Below, one piece after another: positions 1 to 9,600 of a stretch of 23,516 nt of DNA. Below the pieces are notes generated by a model, which ran no database searches, was not told the origin of the DNA, and saw only the letters and a program-made list of their open reading frames with translations. Source of the stretch: Polyrhizophydium stewartii (Eukaryota; Chytridiomycota; Chytridiomycetes; Rhizophydiales). Positions within the stretch are counted from its first letter, which is position 1. The number at the start of each line of letters is the position of its first letter. The stretch lies in contig JADGIZ010000137.1 in assembly GCA_027604665.1 (NCBI GenBank), positions 1-23,516 on the forward strand, given 5' to 3'. Position numbers and translations under genes: made by a program.

Positions 1-2169
1 CCGCCCGCCCGCGCAGCGCCGCCAACCGCCTCCAGATCCCACCACCCCGGCTCGGCCAGCGCTGCCCAGTTCGCCATCAGACCCGCCGACGACGGATATG
101 GCGACGACGACGCATACGGCGACTCGTACGCCGCATACGGCGGCGGCCGCGGCGGCGATAGCGACGACGACAATGCCAGCGACGGCATCGCAGACAGCAA
201 CCCGCTGCTCGGCATGCGCAACCCGCTCGCCAAGGCCGCAAAGTCCTTTGCCCCCGTCGATCCGCTGTTCCAGCCGCTCATTGCCTCTGCGATCGAGGTG
301 GGTGCGGTGCTCCCCCGGACAAGCACATGTCTCTGCGCCTCCCCGCCGCCTGACTCACGCCCGCCCCGCACCCAGAGCCAGGACACATCCATCTACATCG
401 ACCCCGAGAAGCGACCGTACAAGGACGTGGCCATCACCATCGCATACCTCGCCTGCCTGCTCTTCATGCTCGTCTGGGGAGCCGTATCTGCCGCAAAGAC
501 CGGGTCGCTGCCGGTGTCTTCGATCATCTCACGCACGCTCTACTTCACCTTTTCCGAGTCGGCTGGTGGGCCGCGCCATTCCATCACGCCGTGCGCGACC
601 CACACTGCTGACCCGATGCCATCTCGCTCCCTGCAGTCACTGTCGCCGTCCTGACCGCCGTCTCGGTCGCTGCCGGTGCCGCATGGCTTGCTCTGCTGTC
701 GTACTTTGCGCGGGTGAGCACCACTTGCCCGCTGTCCGAATTCGCGCGGTGCTGACGCCGAGCGGTCTGATCCTCAGCCGATCATCTACTTCACAGCCAT
801 TGCGATCCCGTCGTCGATCATGATCATGTCGACCGCGACCTTCTTTGTCTCGCTCTCGGCGTCGTTCTCGCCAAAGACACCCGACACGCTCCCAGAGATC
901 CACGGCATGCTCGGTGTCGCCCTCAGCGGGATGCTCACCGCTGCGTGGCTGGCGTATTACATCTGGCGCAAGCGCGCCATGGTCGACACCATGACCCACA
1001 TCATCGAGGTGCGGCATGATTGCGCCGCGTCTTGGCTGCGCTGCGGCCGCCAGTTTGGTGTTGACTCTTTCATCCCCAGCTCTCGTGCGATATCCTGCAT
1101 CTTAATCCGTCGCTCTTTGGACTCTCGGTGGCGCTCATGGTCGGCCACGCCATCTTCAGCGTCGTGTGGATCATCCTGTTCTCGCGTCTGTTCCTCGTCG
1201 GCACCGTCCAGGACGGTGCTGGCAGAATGGGCAGCTCTGGAGCAGACGCCGCCCCCGCCTCTGCCACGGGCAGTCCAACCTTTGTCCCGTCGAACCAGAC
1301 CCCAATCATCGCCACCTTCTTTGTGTTGATGTACTTTTGGACATCGGCCATTTTCCAAAATATCGAAAAGACAACGGTTGCCTCCGTCGTCGGCGGATGG
1401 TACTTCCAGGACATGCCGTCGTCGCCGACGCACTCAAGCGACCAGACCTGGCGCAACTTCAAGCACGTGTCAACCCGCTCGTTTGGGCCTGTTGCTTTCG
1501 CGTCGCTCGTCCTCGGCGCCGTGCGCACAGCCAAGTACGTCATCTCCAAGATCCGCGAGGTGCGCTGCGAGCTGCCTGCCGCGCATGTCTCTACCATGCC
1601 GCCTGACCTCGTCTCTATCTTGCTTTGCTGCAGCGCGCATCGCGCGGCTCCAGCTTCATGCGCTATCTCCTCGCGATCCTCTCTGTCGTCTCGCGCGTGC
1701 TGGACGACTTCTCCAGCTATGCGCTTGTCAACACGGGCCTCACCGGAGACGGCTTCATCGAGTCCGCGCATGCCTGCACGCGGCTCTTCCGCAGGAACCT
1801 CATTCTCGGTCTGATCACACAAGGCGCAACCAAGGTCATCAGCGTGCTCGGACGCATCCTTGTCTCGGCCGTTGTCGGCATCGTGGTCTTTTGGACCGCG
1901 GTCGGCAGCACGTCGCCCAGCGTCGGCACGGGCGGCAACGAATGGGTCGCTGCCGGCGTGGCCACGATCGTGCCATACTACGTCGTGGGCGTGCTCACCC
2001 GCGTCGTAGAGAACACGTGCGTCTCGCGCTTGCCTCGCCTACATCGGCGCAGCCGCTAACCCGTTCCCGCAGCGTCGACGCCACGTTCATCTGCTATCTG
2101 ATTGACCTCGACACCAACTCGTGCCACTGCGAAGGTGCACACCGCATCTTCTCCGAGTCCCTCAGCTGA
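1..2169 (+). CDS. PNS1: PNS1/CTL (SLC44-like) choline-transporter-like membrane protein, 5' end missing
   Basis: Seven exons can be joined in frame: <1-297, 376-565, 637-713, 778-1008, 1080-1559, 1634-2016 and 2073-2169 (stop TGA). This gives 584 residues with the N-terminus beyond the window. The first visible part is a hydrophilic tail rich in Gly, Asp and Tyr, typical of a cytosolic N-terminus. The first membrane segment follows IDPEKRPYKDV (about 426-490), and several more hydrophobic spans follow. Family-like blocks are FQNIEKTTVASVVGGWYF, the STRSFGPVAFASLVLGA stretch, the YALVNTGLTGDGFIESAHA stretch, and a C-terminal block that reads ENTVDATFICYLIDLDTN after splicing. These match the choline-transporter-like family (SLC44 in animals, Pns1 in yeast). 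Animal members carry choline; the role of fungal Pns1 is poorly defined, so the substrate is not assigned. All six introns have GTG donors; branch-like sites include CTGAC at 350, 608 and 1603 and CTAAC at 2056. The gene is convergent with the reductase gene downstream. Confidence 0.9.
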
Positions 2170-2460
2170 GCGTCCGTCACGAGGCTGGGCGGCGCACCCG
2201 CGCAGCCCCTGGCCCCGCTGGCTGGCCCGGCTCGCGGCTGTCCGCCCGCAGCTCGCTCGCTGCCCCGTCCATTCATATGCCTATGCCTTGCTGTTTGTTT
2301 CTTCTTTCTTTGCCAATTGTCCTTGCCCATAGGCCCGATCCATTGACCTCGACCCAATCCATTCATCTATCCAACTCGAATGCCTCGGGCACGGCGCGCT
2401 CTTGCTCGTCGGAATGAAGCAGCGCTGTGCCCCGAGCCCGTTCGAGTGCGTGGCGACCGC
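2170..2460. other. Convergent intergenic region (3' UTRs)
   Basis: This 291-bp gap lies between the stop codons of the PNS1-like gene (+) and the polyprenal reductase gene (-), so it should hold both 3' ends. There is a pyrimidine-rich patch around 2288-2325. I see no AATAAA on either strand, no hairpin terminator and no credible small gene; reading frames that cross it are shadows. Confidence 0.6.
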
Positions 2461-3396
2461 CTAAAACACAAACGGAATGATGCGTTTCCAGCCCGGCGGG
2501 GCGTCTTTGGGATACATGCGCATATACCAGTTGTACTGCTGGTCGGCGGTCAGGAACAGCCCCGTCGCAACAAATACAGCCACGATGGCCGCCGACAGAT
2601 CCGAGAAGCCCGAGAGCCCAAAGAACGACAGGTAGATGACGATCTCGCTTGTGTAGTGCGGGCACGCGACGAGGGCAAACAGCGGGCCCGTCGGCAGCGG
2701 GTACTTGAGCTTGGGCGGCTGCGCAGCGTCCCGCGTCTCCGCGGCGGCCGCTGCTGTGCCGCTGCCGAGCTTCCTGCGCATCGACGCAAGCTGGGCGTGG
2801 ACTCGGTTCTGCACCACACTGCCCACGACGAACTGAGCCACCGCGACTGCGACGGCGGCCGGATGCGCTGCAGCTGGCCTGTGCGCAGCCGCCGCTGCGG
2901 CGCCCTCGATCAAGAGAGTCGGCGGCATGCCGATGTAGAAAAAGACGCCGACGAGGTAGTACATGACGTTCATCCTGGAGCCCGCCGACGGCCACATCCG
3001 GCACTCGACCACTCGCCTCACGAGCTGGGTCTCGATCATGGTCCACACCAGCCACAGGTGCGCTGGCACGGCCGCAGCCCCGGTCGCCTGCATCGCAAGC
3101 AGGCACGCGCCGAGCAGCGCATTCCACGCCGCGCCGAGCAGGTAAAAGTGCTCGAACCACGCCTTGGGCACGCTCGCGGCCTCGAGGGCTGCCAGAGCCT
3201 GTTTCCAGAGCGACGTCGAGTGTGCCGTGGACGTGGTCTCGCCTGTCTGAGTGCGGGGGCGCCTGTACGTCTTGCCGCTGGCCAGCAGCGAGTCTGCGAT
3301 GGCCGGGACGGCCTTGCTGGCCGCTCCGACGGCGATGGCCGCCGCAAAGGCCCCGCGCATCGGCCACACGAGCAGCGCGAGGGTGTCGGCGAGCAT
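2461..3396 (-). CDS. SRD5A3: Polyprenal (polyprenol) reductase, steroid 5-alpha-reductase family
   Basis: A single exon on the minus strand encodes 311 residues, close to human SRD5A3 (about 318). SRD5A3/Dfg10 reduces the alpha-isoprene double bond of the polyprenyl chain at the ER, a step toward dolichol for N-glycosylation; recent work places it at polyprenal. The reading frame stays open further upstream, but the first ATG is at 3396. From there the protein begins with a hydrophobic segment and then ASGKT and VPKAWFEHFYLLGAAWNALL, the order seen in SRD5A3. The C-terminal catalytic half has PHYTSE (about residues 246-251) followed by IVIYLSFFG, then YNWYMRMYPKDAPPGWKR, and ends IIPFVF, matching the family's C-terminal signature. 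Several hydrophobic spans fit a polytopic ER protein. It is convergent with PNS1 and divergent from MDN1. Steroid reductases share the fold, but the C-terminus favours the SRD5A3 branch. Confidence 0.88.
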   Translation of the reverse strand: MLADTLALLVWPMRGAFAAAIAVGAASKAVPAIADSLLASGKTYRRPRTQTGETTSTAHSTSLWKQALAALEAASVPKAWFEHFYLLGAAWNALLGACLLAMQATGAAAVPAHLWLVWTMIETQLVRRVVECRMWPSAGSRMNVMYYLVGVFFYIGMPPTLLIEGAAAAAAHRPAAAHPAAVAVAVAQFVVGSVVQNRVHAQLASMRRKLGSGTAAAAAETRDAAQPPKLKYPLPTGPLFALVACPHYTSEIVIYLSFFGLSGFSDLSAAIVAVFVATGLFLTADQQYNWYMRMYPKDAPPGWKRIIPFVF

Positions 3397-3425
3397 GTCG
3401 GCGGCAAGGCCAGATGCCTCGGCCG

Positions 3426-3462
3426 TTTTTCTTTCGGCTGTTTTTTCTGTTTTTTGTTTTTT
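3426..3462. promoter_or_regulatory. Poly(dA:dT)-like tract upstream of SRD5A3
   Basis: Four T-runs of 5 or 6 bases (3426-3430, 3441-3446, 3450-3455, 3457-3462) stand out in very GC-rich surroundings. On the SRD5A3 strand they read as an A-rich stretch 30-66 bases before its ATG. Such tracts tend to exclude nucleosomes and often lie in fungal promoters or leaders. The role here is inferred. Confidence 0.5.
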
Positions 3463-3478
3463 GGATTGAGATTCGGCC

Positions 3479-3489
3479 TTCCCGCCAAA
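3479..3489 (+). promoter_or_regulatory. E2F-like site (TTCCCGCCAAA)
   Basis: The 11 bases fit the E2F/DP consensus TTSSCGCSAAA (S = G or C) without mismatch. The site lies between the SRD5A3 and MDN1 starts, 83 and 120 bp away. Function is untested, and a chance match is possible in GC-rich DNA. Confidence 0.4.
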
Positions 3490-3556
3490 CGAGCGACATC
3501 GCCGGCCAGCAACCCCCGCCCACGCACGCACACCGCCGGCTCGGACACCCACGCAC

Positions 3557-3561
3557 CCAAT
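3557..3561 (+). promoter_or_regulatory. CCAAT box upstream of MDN1
   Basis: CCAAT occurs 52 bp before the MDN1 ATG and 24 bp before TATATAA. It could bind the HAP/NF-Y complex. The motif is short, so the call rests on position. Confidence 0.35.
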
Positions 3562-3580
3562 CACTGGCACACGCCACCGC

Positions 3581-3587
3581 TATATAA
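3581..3587 (+). promoter_or_regulatory. TATA-like element (TATATAA) just before MDN1
   Basis: This is a clean TATA match in GC-rich DNA, ending 21 bp before the MDN1 ATG at 3609. The usual spacing of about 30 bp would start the transcript at or past that ATG. Either the leader is nearly absent, the start site is set differently, or the element is not the MDN1 core promoter. Confidence 0.45.
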
Positions 3588-3608
3588 CCGAGCCCCCGCG
3601 TGCACGCT

Positions 3609-6600
3609 ATGCCCGCCAGATTCGCGCTCGACATCGCCCCGCGGCTCGCCAAGCTCGTTGCACACGAGACACTGGCCGCCGAGCTCGCCGAGAGCGAGCT
3701 TGCGGTGCTCGCCGCCGCCCTCGAGAATGCAGCCTCGGGCGCCGCCCCCGCTGTCGCCAGCCAGGTCCTCGACGTCGTCGCGCGCCTGCTGCTGCATCCC
3801 GCCGCAACCGACGCCGTGTGCAGCCTGTTCAGGCCGCTGCTCATTGACCTCGCTGCGCGCTGGCTCGTCCTGGCGCCGCATGCGTATCGCCCCTCGGCCC
3901 GCTCCGAGCCTGCGCACACAACCCCGGCCCGCCCGTCGCCAAAGCACACCCTTGATGGGGCGTCTCCCGCTGCGTCCGGCACTGCGGCTGCCTCGGCAAG
4001 CCTCTTTGTCGAGCATCTTGCCATTGCCTTTGCCCGCCTGCTTCCGGTCGCCCCTCAGATCCGAGCGTGAGTCGAGTGTATGCAGTGCTGCGCACGATGC
4101 ACGCTGCTGACAGGCCCGACTTGATTCGCGCAGACATGCCATCGCTGCATTCTCCAACTCGGCGTCTGTGCTCGACATTGTGCGCGAGCTCGCCGCCCAG
4201 CCCTTCTCGACCGAGATCGCTGCGCGTGTCGCTGAGCTCGTCAAGAGCGTCTTCCGTCTCGTTGACCTCGACGCGGCGCTCTTCACGACGCTCTGGAGCC
4301 CCGAGCCTCTTTATGCGCTGCTCGAATATCAGGATCCGGCAGTGCGCGCGTACGCCGCCCAGACACTGTCCGTCTTTGTCGGCATGTCCGACGCTGAGCG
4401 GACCGAGCTGCTGCGCATGCATGTCGACCCAACGAGCCCGCTTGTGCTGTTGCGCATCGCAGAGCAAGCAGAAGTCGAGCAGAGGCTGGCAGAGATGCTT
4501 TACCAGGACCCGATTGAGCCGCAATCCGAGCCCGCATCCGGTGGCCCGATGAAGCCGCGCATCGTCGTCGACTCGTCGTGCCTCTCGCCACTCACGGTCG
4601 ATCTCTGCGGCGTGCTGTTGCCCCACAGCACCCTCACGACTGCATCGCTGCACTCCGACTCGGGATCACTGCCGCTGAATCTCGCCACCATGTCCAGCTT
4701 GCATCCGAGCGCACCCGCGCCGCTCGTCCTGACCGAGTCGACCGCGGCAAACTTGCACCGCATCGCTCTGGCAATCTCGCTCGGTCATCCAGTGCTCCTC
4801 CAAGGCCCGCCTGGCGCCGGAAAGACAGCGCTTGTCGAACAGGCCTCGCGCATGATTGGCTCGCCCGATCTGCTCAAAATCCATCTAGGCGACCAGACGG
4901 ACAGCAAGCTGCTGCTCGGAACGTACATGACCACGTCGACGCCGGGCTCGTTCAAATGGCAGCCCGGCGTGCTGACCACGGCCGTCTCCGAGGGCAAGTG
5001 GATCCTGATCGAGGACATTGACCTTGCACCAGTCGACGTCGTCGCCGTGCTTGTCCCGTTGCTCGAGACACGCTGGCTGCATGTGCCCAGCCGCGGCGAG
5101 CGCATCCGTGCAAAGGACAGCTTCCGCATCTTTGCGACACGGCGCACGACGACGGGCACTGGTGCGGCGCGACCGTCAAGGTCGTCGTCGAGCCAGAAGC
5201 ACCTCGGCGAGTCGCTCTGGAACACGCTCGAGGTCGCCGAGCTTGCAGAGGCCGAGCTGCGTCAAATTGTTCTGGAGAGCTTCCCGACTCTGGCGGGCTG
5301 CGCCGACGATATCATGCGCTCGTATGCAACTCTGCGCGCGCACTTCAAGGAGACTCCCATGGTCGGCCGCCAGCTGTCGTCTCGCGATCTGTTCAAGTGG
5401 TGTCGGCGCGTCAACAGCCTGCACGAGCACGAGCTCGCCGCGGCGTTGGGCCGTGCCGAGATCCCGCTCGACCGCCAGCGCGAGAGTCTGTTCCGCGAGG
5501 CGTTCGACTGCTTCATGGCCATGATCCCGAGGCACGACGTGAGACAGCACCTCACCTTGCGCCTTGGAGAGACGCTGTCGATTCCGCAGCACCGCGTCGA
5601 GTTCTATCTCGACAATTTTGTGCCCAACGTGGCCCCCGATGCCGCGACCGGATCGCTCGTCTGCGGCCGCGTCGTGCTGCCCATCTTCGACCAGAAGCTC
5701 GCCAAGGCCGCGCGCTCGCCGTTCGCCATGACGTCGCCGTCCCAGCGTCTGCTGGAGCGTCTCGCCGTATCCGTGTCTCTGCTCGAGCCCGTACTTCTTG
5801 TCGGCGAGACAGGCACGGGCAAGACCACTGTTGTGCAGCATCTTGCCGGCCAGGTCGGCACCAAGCTCGTTGTAATCAACATGAGCCAGCAGTCCGACAG
5901 CACGGACCTGCTTGGCGGCTTCAAGCCCGTCGATGCGCTGCTGCTCGCGACCAAGGTCAAGGATGAGTTTGAAGACTTGTTTGCGCGCACATTCTCGGTC
6001 AAGAACAACACCACGTTCCTTGCGTCGGTGCGCAAGGCGTATTCGAAGCGCAACTGGCACCAGCTTGTTGTTGGCTTTGGCCGCGCGATTGCCATGGCCA
6101 AGGAAATCCTCGCCAAGCGCCGCGCCGCTACCGCCGAGCCAGAGGTCGCCGAGTCTCATGCAGAGTCCGCCAACCCGCCGGCCAAGCGCAAGAAGCGCAA
6201 GCAGCTGGATCCCGAGCTCGAGAACGACTGGGCTGTCTTTGAGGCGTCTTCCAGCCAGCTGTCTGCACAGCTCGAGCAGATCAAGAACAACTTCCTGTTC
6301 TCGTTTGTCGAGGGCACACTCGTCAAGGCGTTGCGCAACGGCCACTGGATCTTGCTCGACGAAGTCAATCTTGCCACAGCCGAGACGCTCGAGTGCCTCA
6401 GCGGCCTGCTGCAGTCGTCGGACGGCTCGGTGCTTCTGCTCGAGCGCGGCGATACGACGCCGATTCGCCGGCATCCCAACTTCCGCCTCTTTGCGTGCAT
6501 GAACCCGGCCAACGACGCTGGCAAGCGCGATCTGCCACCAGGCTTGCGCAGCCGCTTCACCGAGTTCTGGGTCGATGCGCCGGACGCCGTGCAGGCGGAT

Positions 6601-9600
6601 CTGCTGCTCATCATCCGGAGCTACCTGTTCGAGCATCTGCCGCCGGGACCTGCCGGTGACCGCATCTGCCTCGACGTTGCCGAGTTCTACGCGGCCGCCA
6701 AGGCCATGGCCGCGCAGGGCGTGCTCTTTGACGGCGCCGACCAGCGCGTGCACATCAGCATGCGCACACTCACGCGCGCGCTGTCGTACGCCGTGCAGAT
6801 CGCGCCCGTGTACGGCATCCGACGCGCGCTGTACGAGGGCACGTACATGACGTTCATGACTGGCCTTGGCGTCGAGAGCTGGCGCAAGATGCTCGATCTG
6901 CTGCGCCAGCACATTCTCTCGGGTGTGCGCAATCCCGACGCCTTTGTTCGCCAGGTGCCCAAGCATCCGGGCCAGCAGGACGACCTCGCGGACCTTCCCG
7001 AGGACGTGCTTCGCGACTCGCCCTTCACGCTCATTGACTGCTTCTGGGTCGAAAAGGGCGAGCTGCCCATCCCCGAAAACCTCGACTCGACGTTTGTGCT
7101 CACGCCCTCGGTGCGGTCCAACCTCACCAACCTGGCGCGCGCCGTGCTCTCGCGAAAGTACCCGGTCCTCATCCAGGGTCCGACCTCGGCAGGCAAGACC
7201 AGCATGGTCGAGTATCTTGCCAAGCGCACGGGCCATCGCTTCCTGCGCATCAACAACCACGAGCACACGGACATCCAAGAGTATCTGGGCGGATACGTCA
7301 GCAACGAGCAAGGCGCGCTTGTCTTTCGCGATGTGAGTGCCCAGATGCCCGCGCATATTGGCTCGCGCGCAATGAGCTGATCCCGTGCATGCTTCCACTT
7401 GCTCGCTCGCTTCAGGGCGTCCTTGTCGAGGCCCTGCGCCATGGATACTGGATTGTTTTGGACGAGCTCAACTTGGCACCAAGCGATGTGCTCGAGGCGC
7501 TCAACCGCCTGCTCGACGACAACCGCGAGCTGTTTCTGCCCGAGACGCAAGAGACGATCAAGCCGCATCCACACTTTATGCTCTTTGCAACGCAGAACCC
7601 GGCCGGCCAGTACGGCGGCCGCAAGCAGCTGTCGCGTGCATTCCGCAACCGCTTTCTCGAGCTGCACTTCTCCGACATTCCCGAGGGCGAGCTTGAGACG
7701 ATTTTGGAGCGCCGGTGCCGGATTGCGCCGTCGTACGCCAAGAAGCTCGTCGGGGTGTACAAGAGCCTGCAGAAGCTGCGCAACACCTCGCGCATCTTTG
7801 ACGGCCGCCAGTCGTTTGTCACGCTGCGCGACCTGTTCCGGTGGGCACTGCGCGGCGCCGCGTCGTACCAAAAGCTCGCCGAGGACGGGTACATGCTGCT
7901 CGCAGAGCGCGTGCGCAAGCCCGAGGACCGCGTTGCGATCAAGCGCATCCTGGAGCGCGAGCTCAAGGCAAAGATCGACGAGGTTGCCATGTACGACGCG
8001 GCGTTTGAGCAGCTCTCGGCAACCCTCGACTTGCATGCTGCTGCGGATCCGGCCATGGCCAAGCTGCTTGCCGGCGTTGTCTGGACAGGCGCGATGCGCA
8101 GGCTCTTTGTTGCCGTGTACACATGCGTGCAGTTTGCAGAGCCCGTGCTGCTGGTTGGCGAGACGGGCTGCGGCAAGACCACCATCTGCCAGATCCTCGC
8201 TGCGCTCGTCGGCCGCCGCCTACACATTGTCAACGCACATCAGAATTCCGAGACAGCCGACTTTCTTGGCAGCCAGCGGCCCGTGCGCGGCCGCGAGCAG
8301 GCAGACGCCGAGTTCCGCGCCGCGGTGCGCGAGCTGGCCGCGCTCGCTGCAGCTTCGGGCATCCAGGCATCTGGCCTGGACGAAGACGATATCGCCTCCG
8401 CCAAGGCCGGCTCCCTGATGGAGCGCATCGAGGCGCTGTCATCGCTGACGGAGCCACTTGACGAGGCGACTCGGACGGCCTTGCGCGAGCGGATCGCGGC
8501 TGCGCTCGCGCTCGGACAAAAGGCCCGCGCCTTGTTCACATGGGCGGACGGCCCGCTTGTCCAAGCCATGAAGCAGGGCGACTTTTTCCTGCTCGATGAG
8601 ATCTCGCTTGCCGACGACTCGGTGCTCGAGCGCCTCAACTCGGTGCTCGAGCCGCAGCGCCTGCTCGTGCTCGCCGAGAACAGCGCCAACGAGGTCCAGG
8701 AGATCATTGCCGCAGACGAATTCAAGATCTTTGCGACCATGAATCCCGGCGGCGACTATGGCAAGAAGGAGCTCAGCCCTGCGCTGCGCAATCGCTTCAC
8801 AGAGCTCTGGGTCCCGTCCGTCTCGTCGCGCGAGGACCTGCTGCTCATCCTGGCCAAGAAGCTCGAGTCGGCGCAGATGAAGCGCGCCGAGTCCCAGCGC
8901 TGGGGCGGCCGCATCCTCGACTTTCTGTTCTGGCTGGCGGATCGGCTCGACAAGCCTGTCGAGGCCATCATCTCGCTGCGCGACTTGCTCGCGTGGGTGG
9001 GCTTCATGCGCACCACGGCGCCGGCGGTTGGCATACCCAACGCCTTCTTCCACGGCGGCTGCATGGTTATTGTCGATGGCATGAGCATCAATCCGCTCTT
9101 GGGCACGATGGGCGCTGCGGCCGAGCGTTTGAGCACACAGTCGCGCGCGATGCTGCGCGGGCTGGCTGATGGCGCCGACTGCGCTAGCCTCGCCTCAGCC
9201 GTTGCGACCGCCGGCGCCGAGGCAGTTCCCGAGTTTGACCTTGACGCGTCGCCGCTTGTGGTCGGCGATGGGCGGTTTGGCGCCGGCCAGTTCTTTGTGC
9301 GCCTTGGCACGGCGCAGACCAAGGCCGCCGGCTTTGCGATGCAGGCGCCGACGACGCTGTCCAACTGCATGCGCGTGCTGCGCGCTCTGCAGCTCGCCAA
9401 GCCGATTCTGCTCGAGGGCAGCCCCGGCGTGGGCAAGACGTCGCTCATCTCGTCGCTGGCCGCCGTGACGTGCCACCGCCTTGTGCGCATCAACCTGTCC
9501 GAGCAGACGGACCTGATGGACCTCTTTGGCTCGGATCTGCCCGTCGAGGGTGGTTCGGGCGGCGAGTTCGCGTGGCGCGACGGCCCGTTCCTCAAGGCGA

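Larger units (their letters stand above)
3397..3608. promoter_or_regulatory. Divergent promoter between SRD5A3 and MDN1
   Basis: Only 212 bp separate the two start codons, so both promoters and both 5' UTRs must fit here or run into the genes. It contains, in order, T-runs (3426-3462), an E2F-like site (3479-3489), CCAAT (3557-3561) and TATATAA (3581-3587). The last two are oriented toward MDN1. Confidence 0.7.

Noticed and set aside
2101..2354. Shared 12-mer ATTGACCTCGAC at about 2101 and 2342 as a repeat or attachment site
   Set aside because: Flanks do not match beyond the 12 bases, and similar GACCTCGAC strings recur because of coding bias. There is no element between the copies.
3397..3570. 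N-terminal extension of SRD5A3 from a non-ATG codon
   Set aside because: The extra 58 codons start at GTG and include the A-rich tract as poly-Lys/Gln-like sequence. The first ATG at 3396 gives the normal family length and start.
2363..4110. Long open frames on both strands over the SRD5A3 gene and MDN1 exon 1
   Set aside because: They overlap SRD5A3 and MDN1 in other frames, are Arg/Pro/Ala-rich, and resemble no family. The SRD5A3 frame has clear homologous motifs instead.
5176..7398. Long minus-strand open frame (740 codons)
   Set aside because: It is antisense to the midasin AAA1-AAA3 coding exons. GC-rich coding DNA with few stops produces such shadows; the translation is Arg/Ala/Gly-rich with no recognisable domain.
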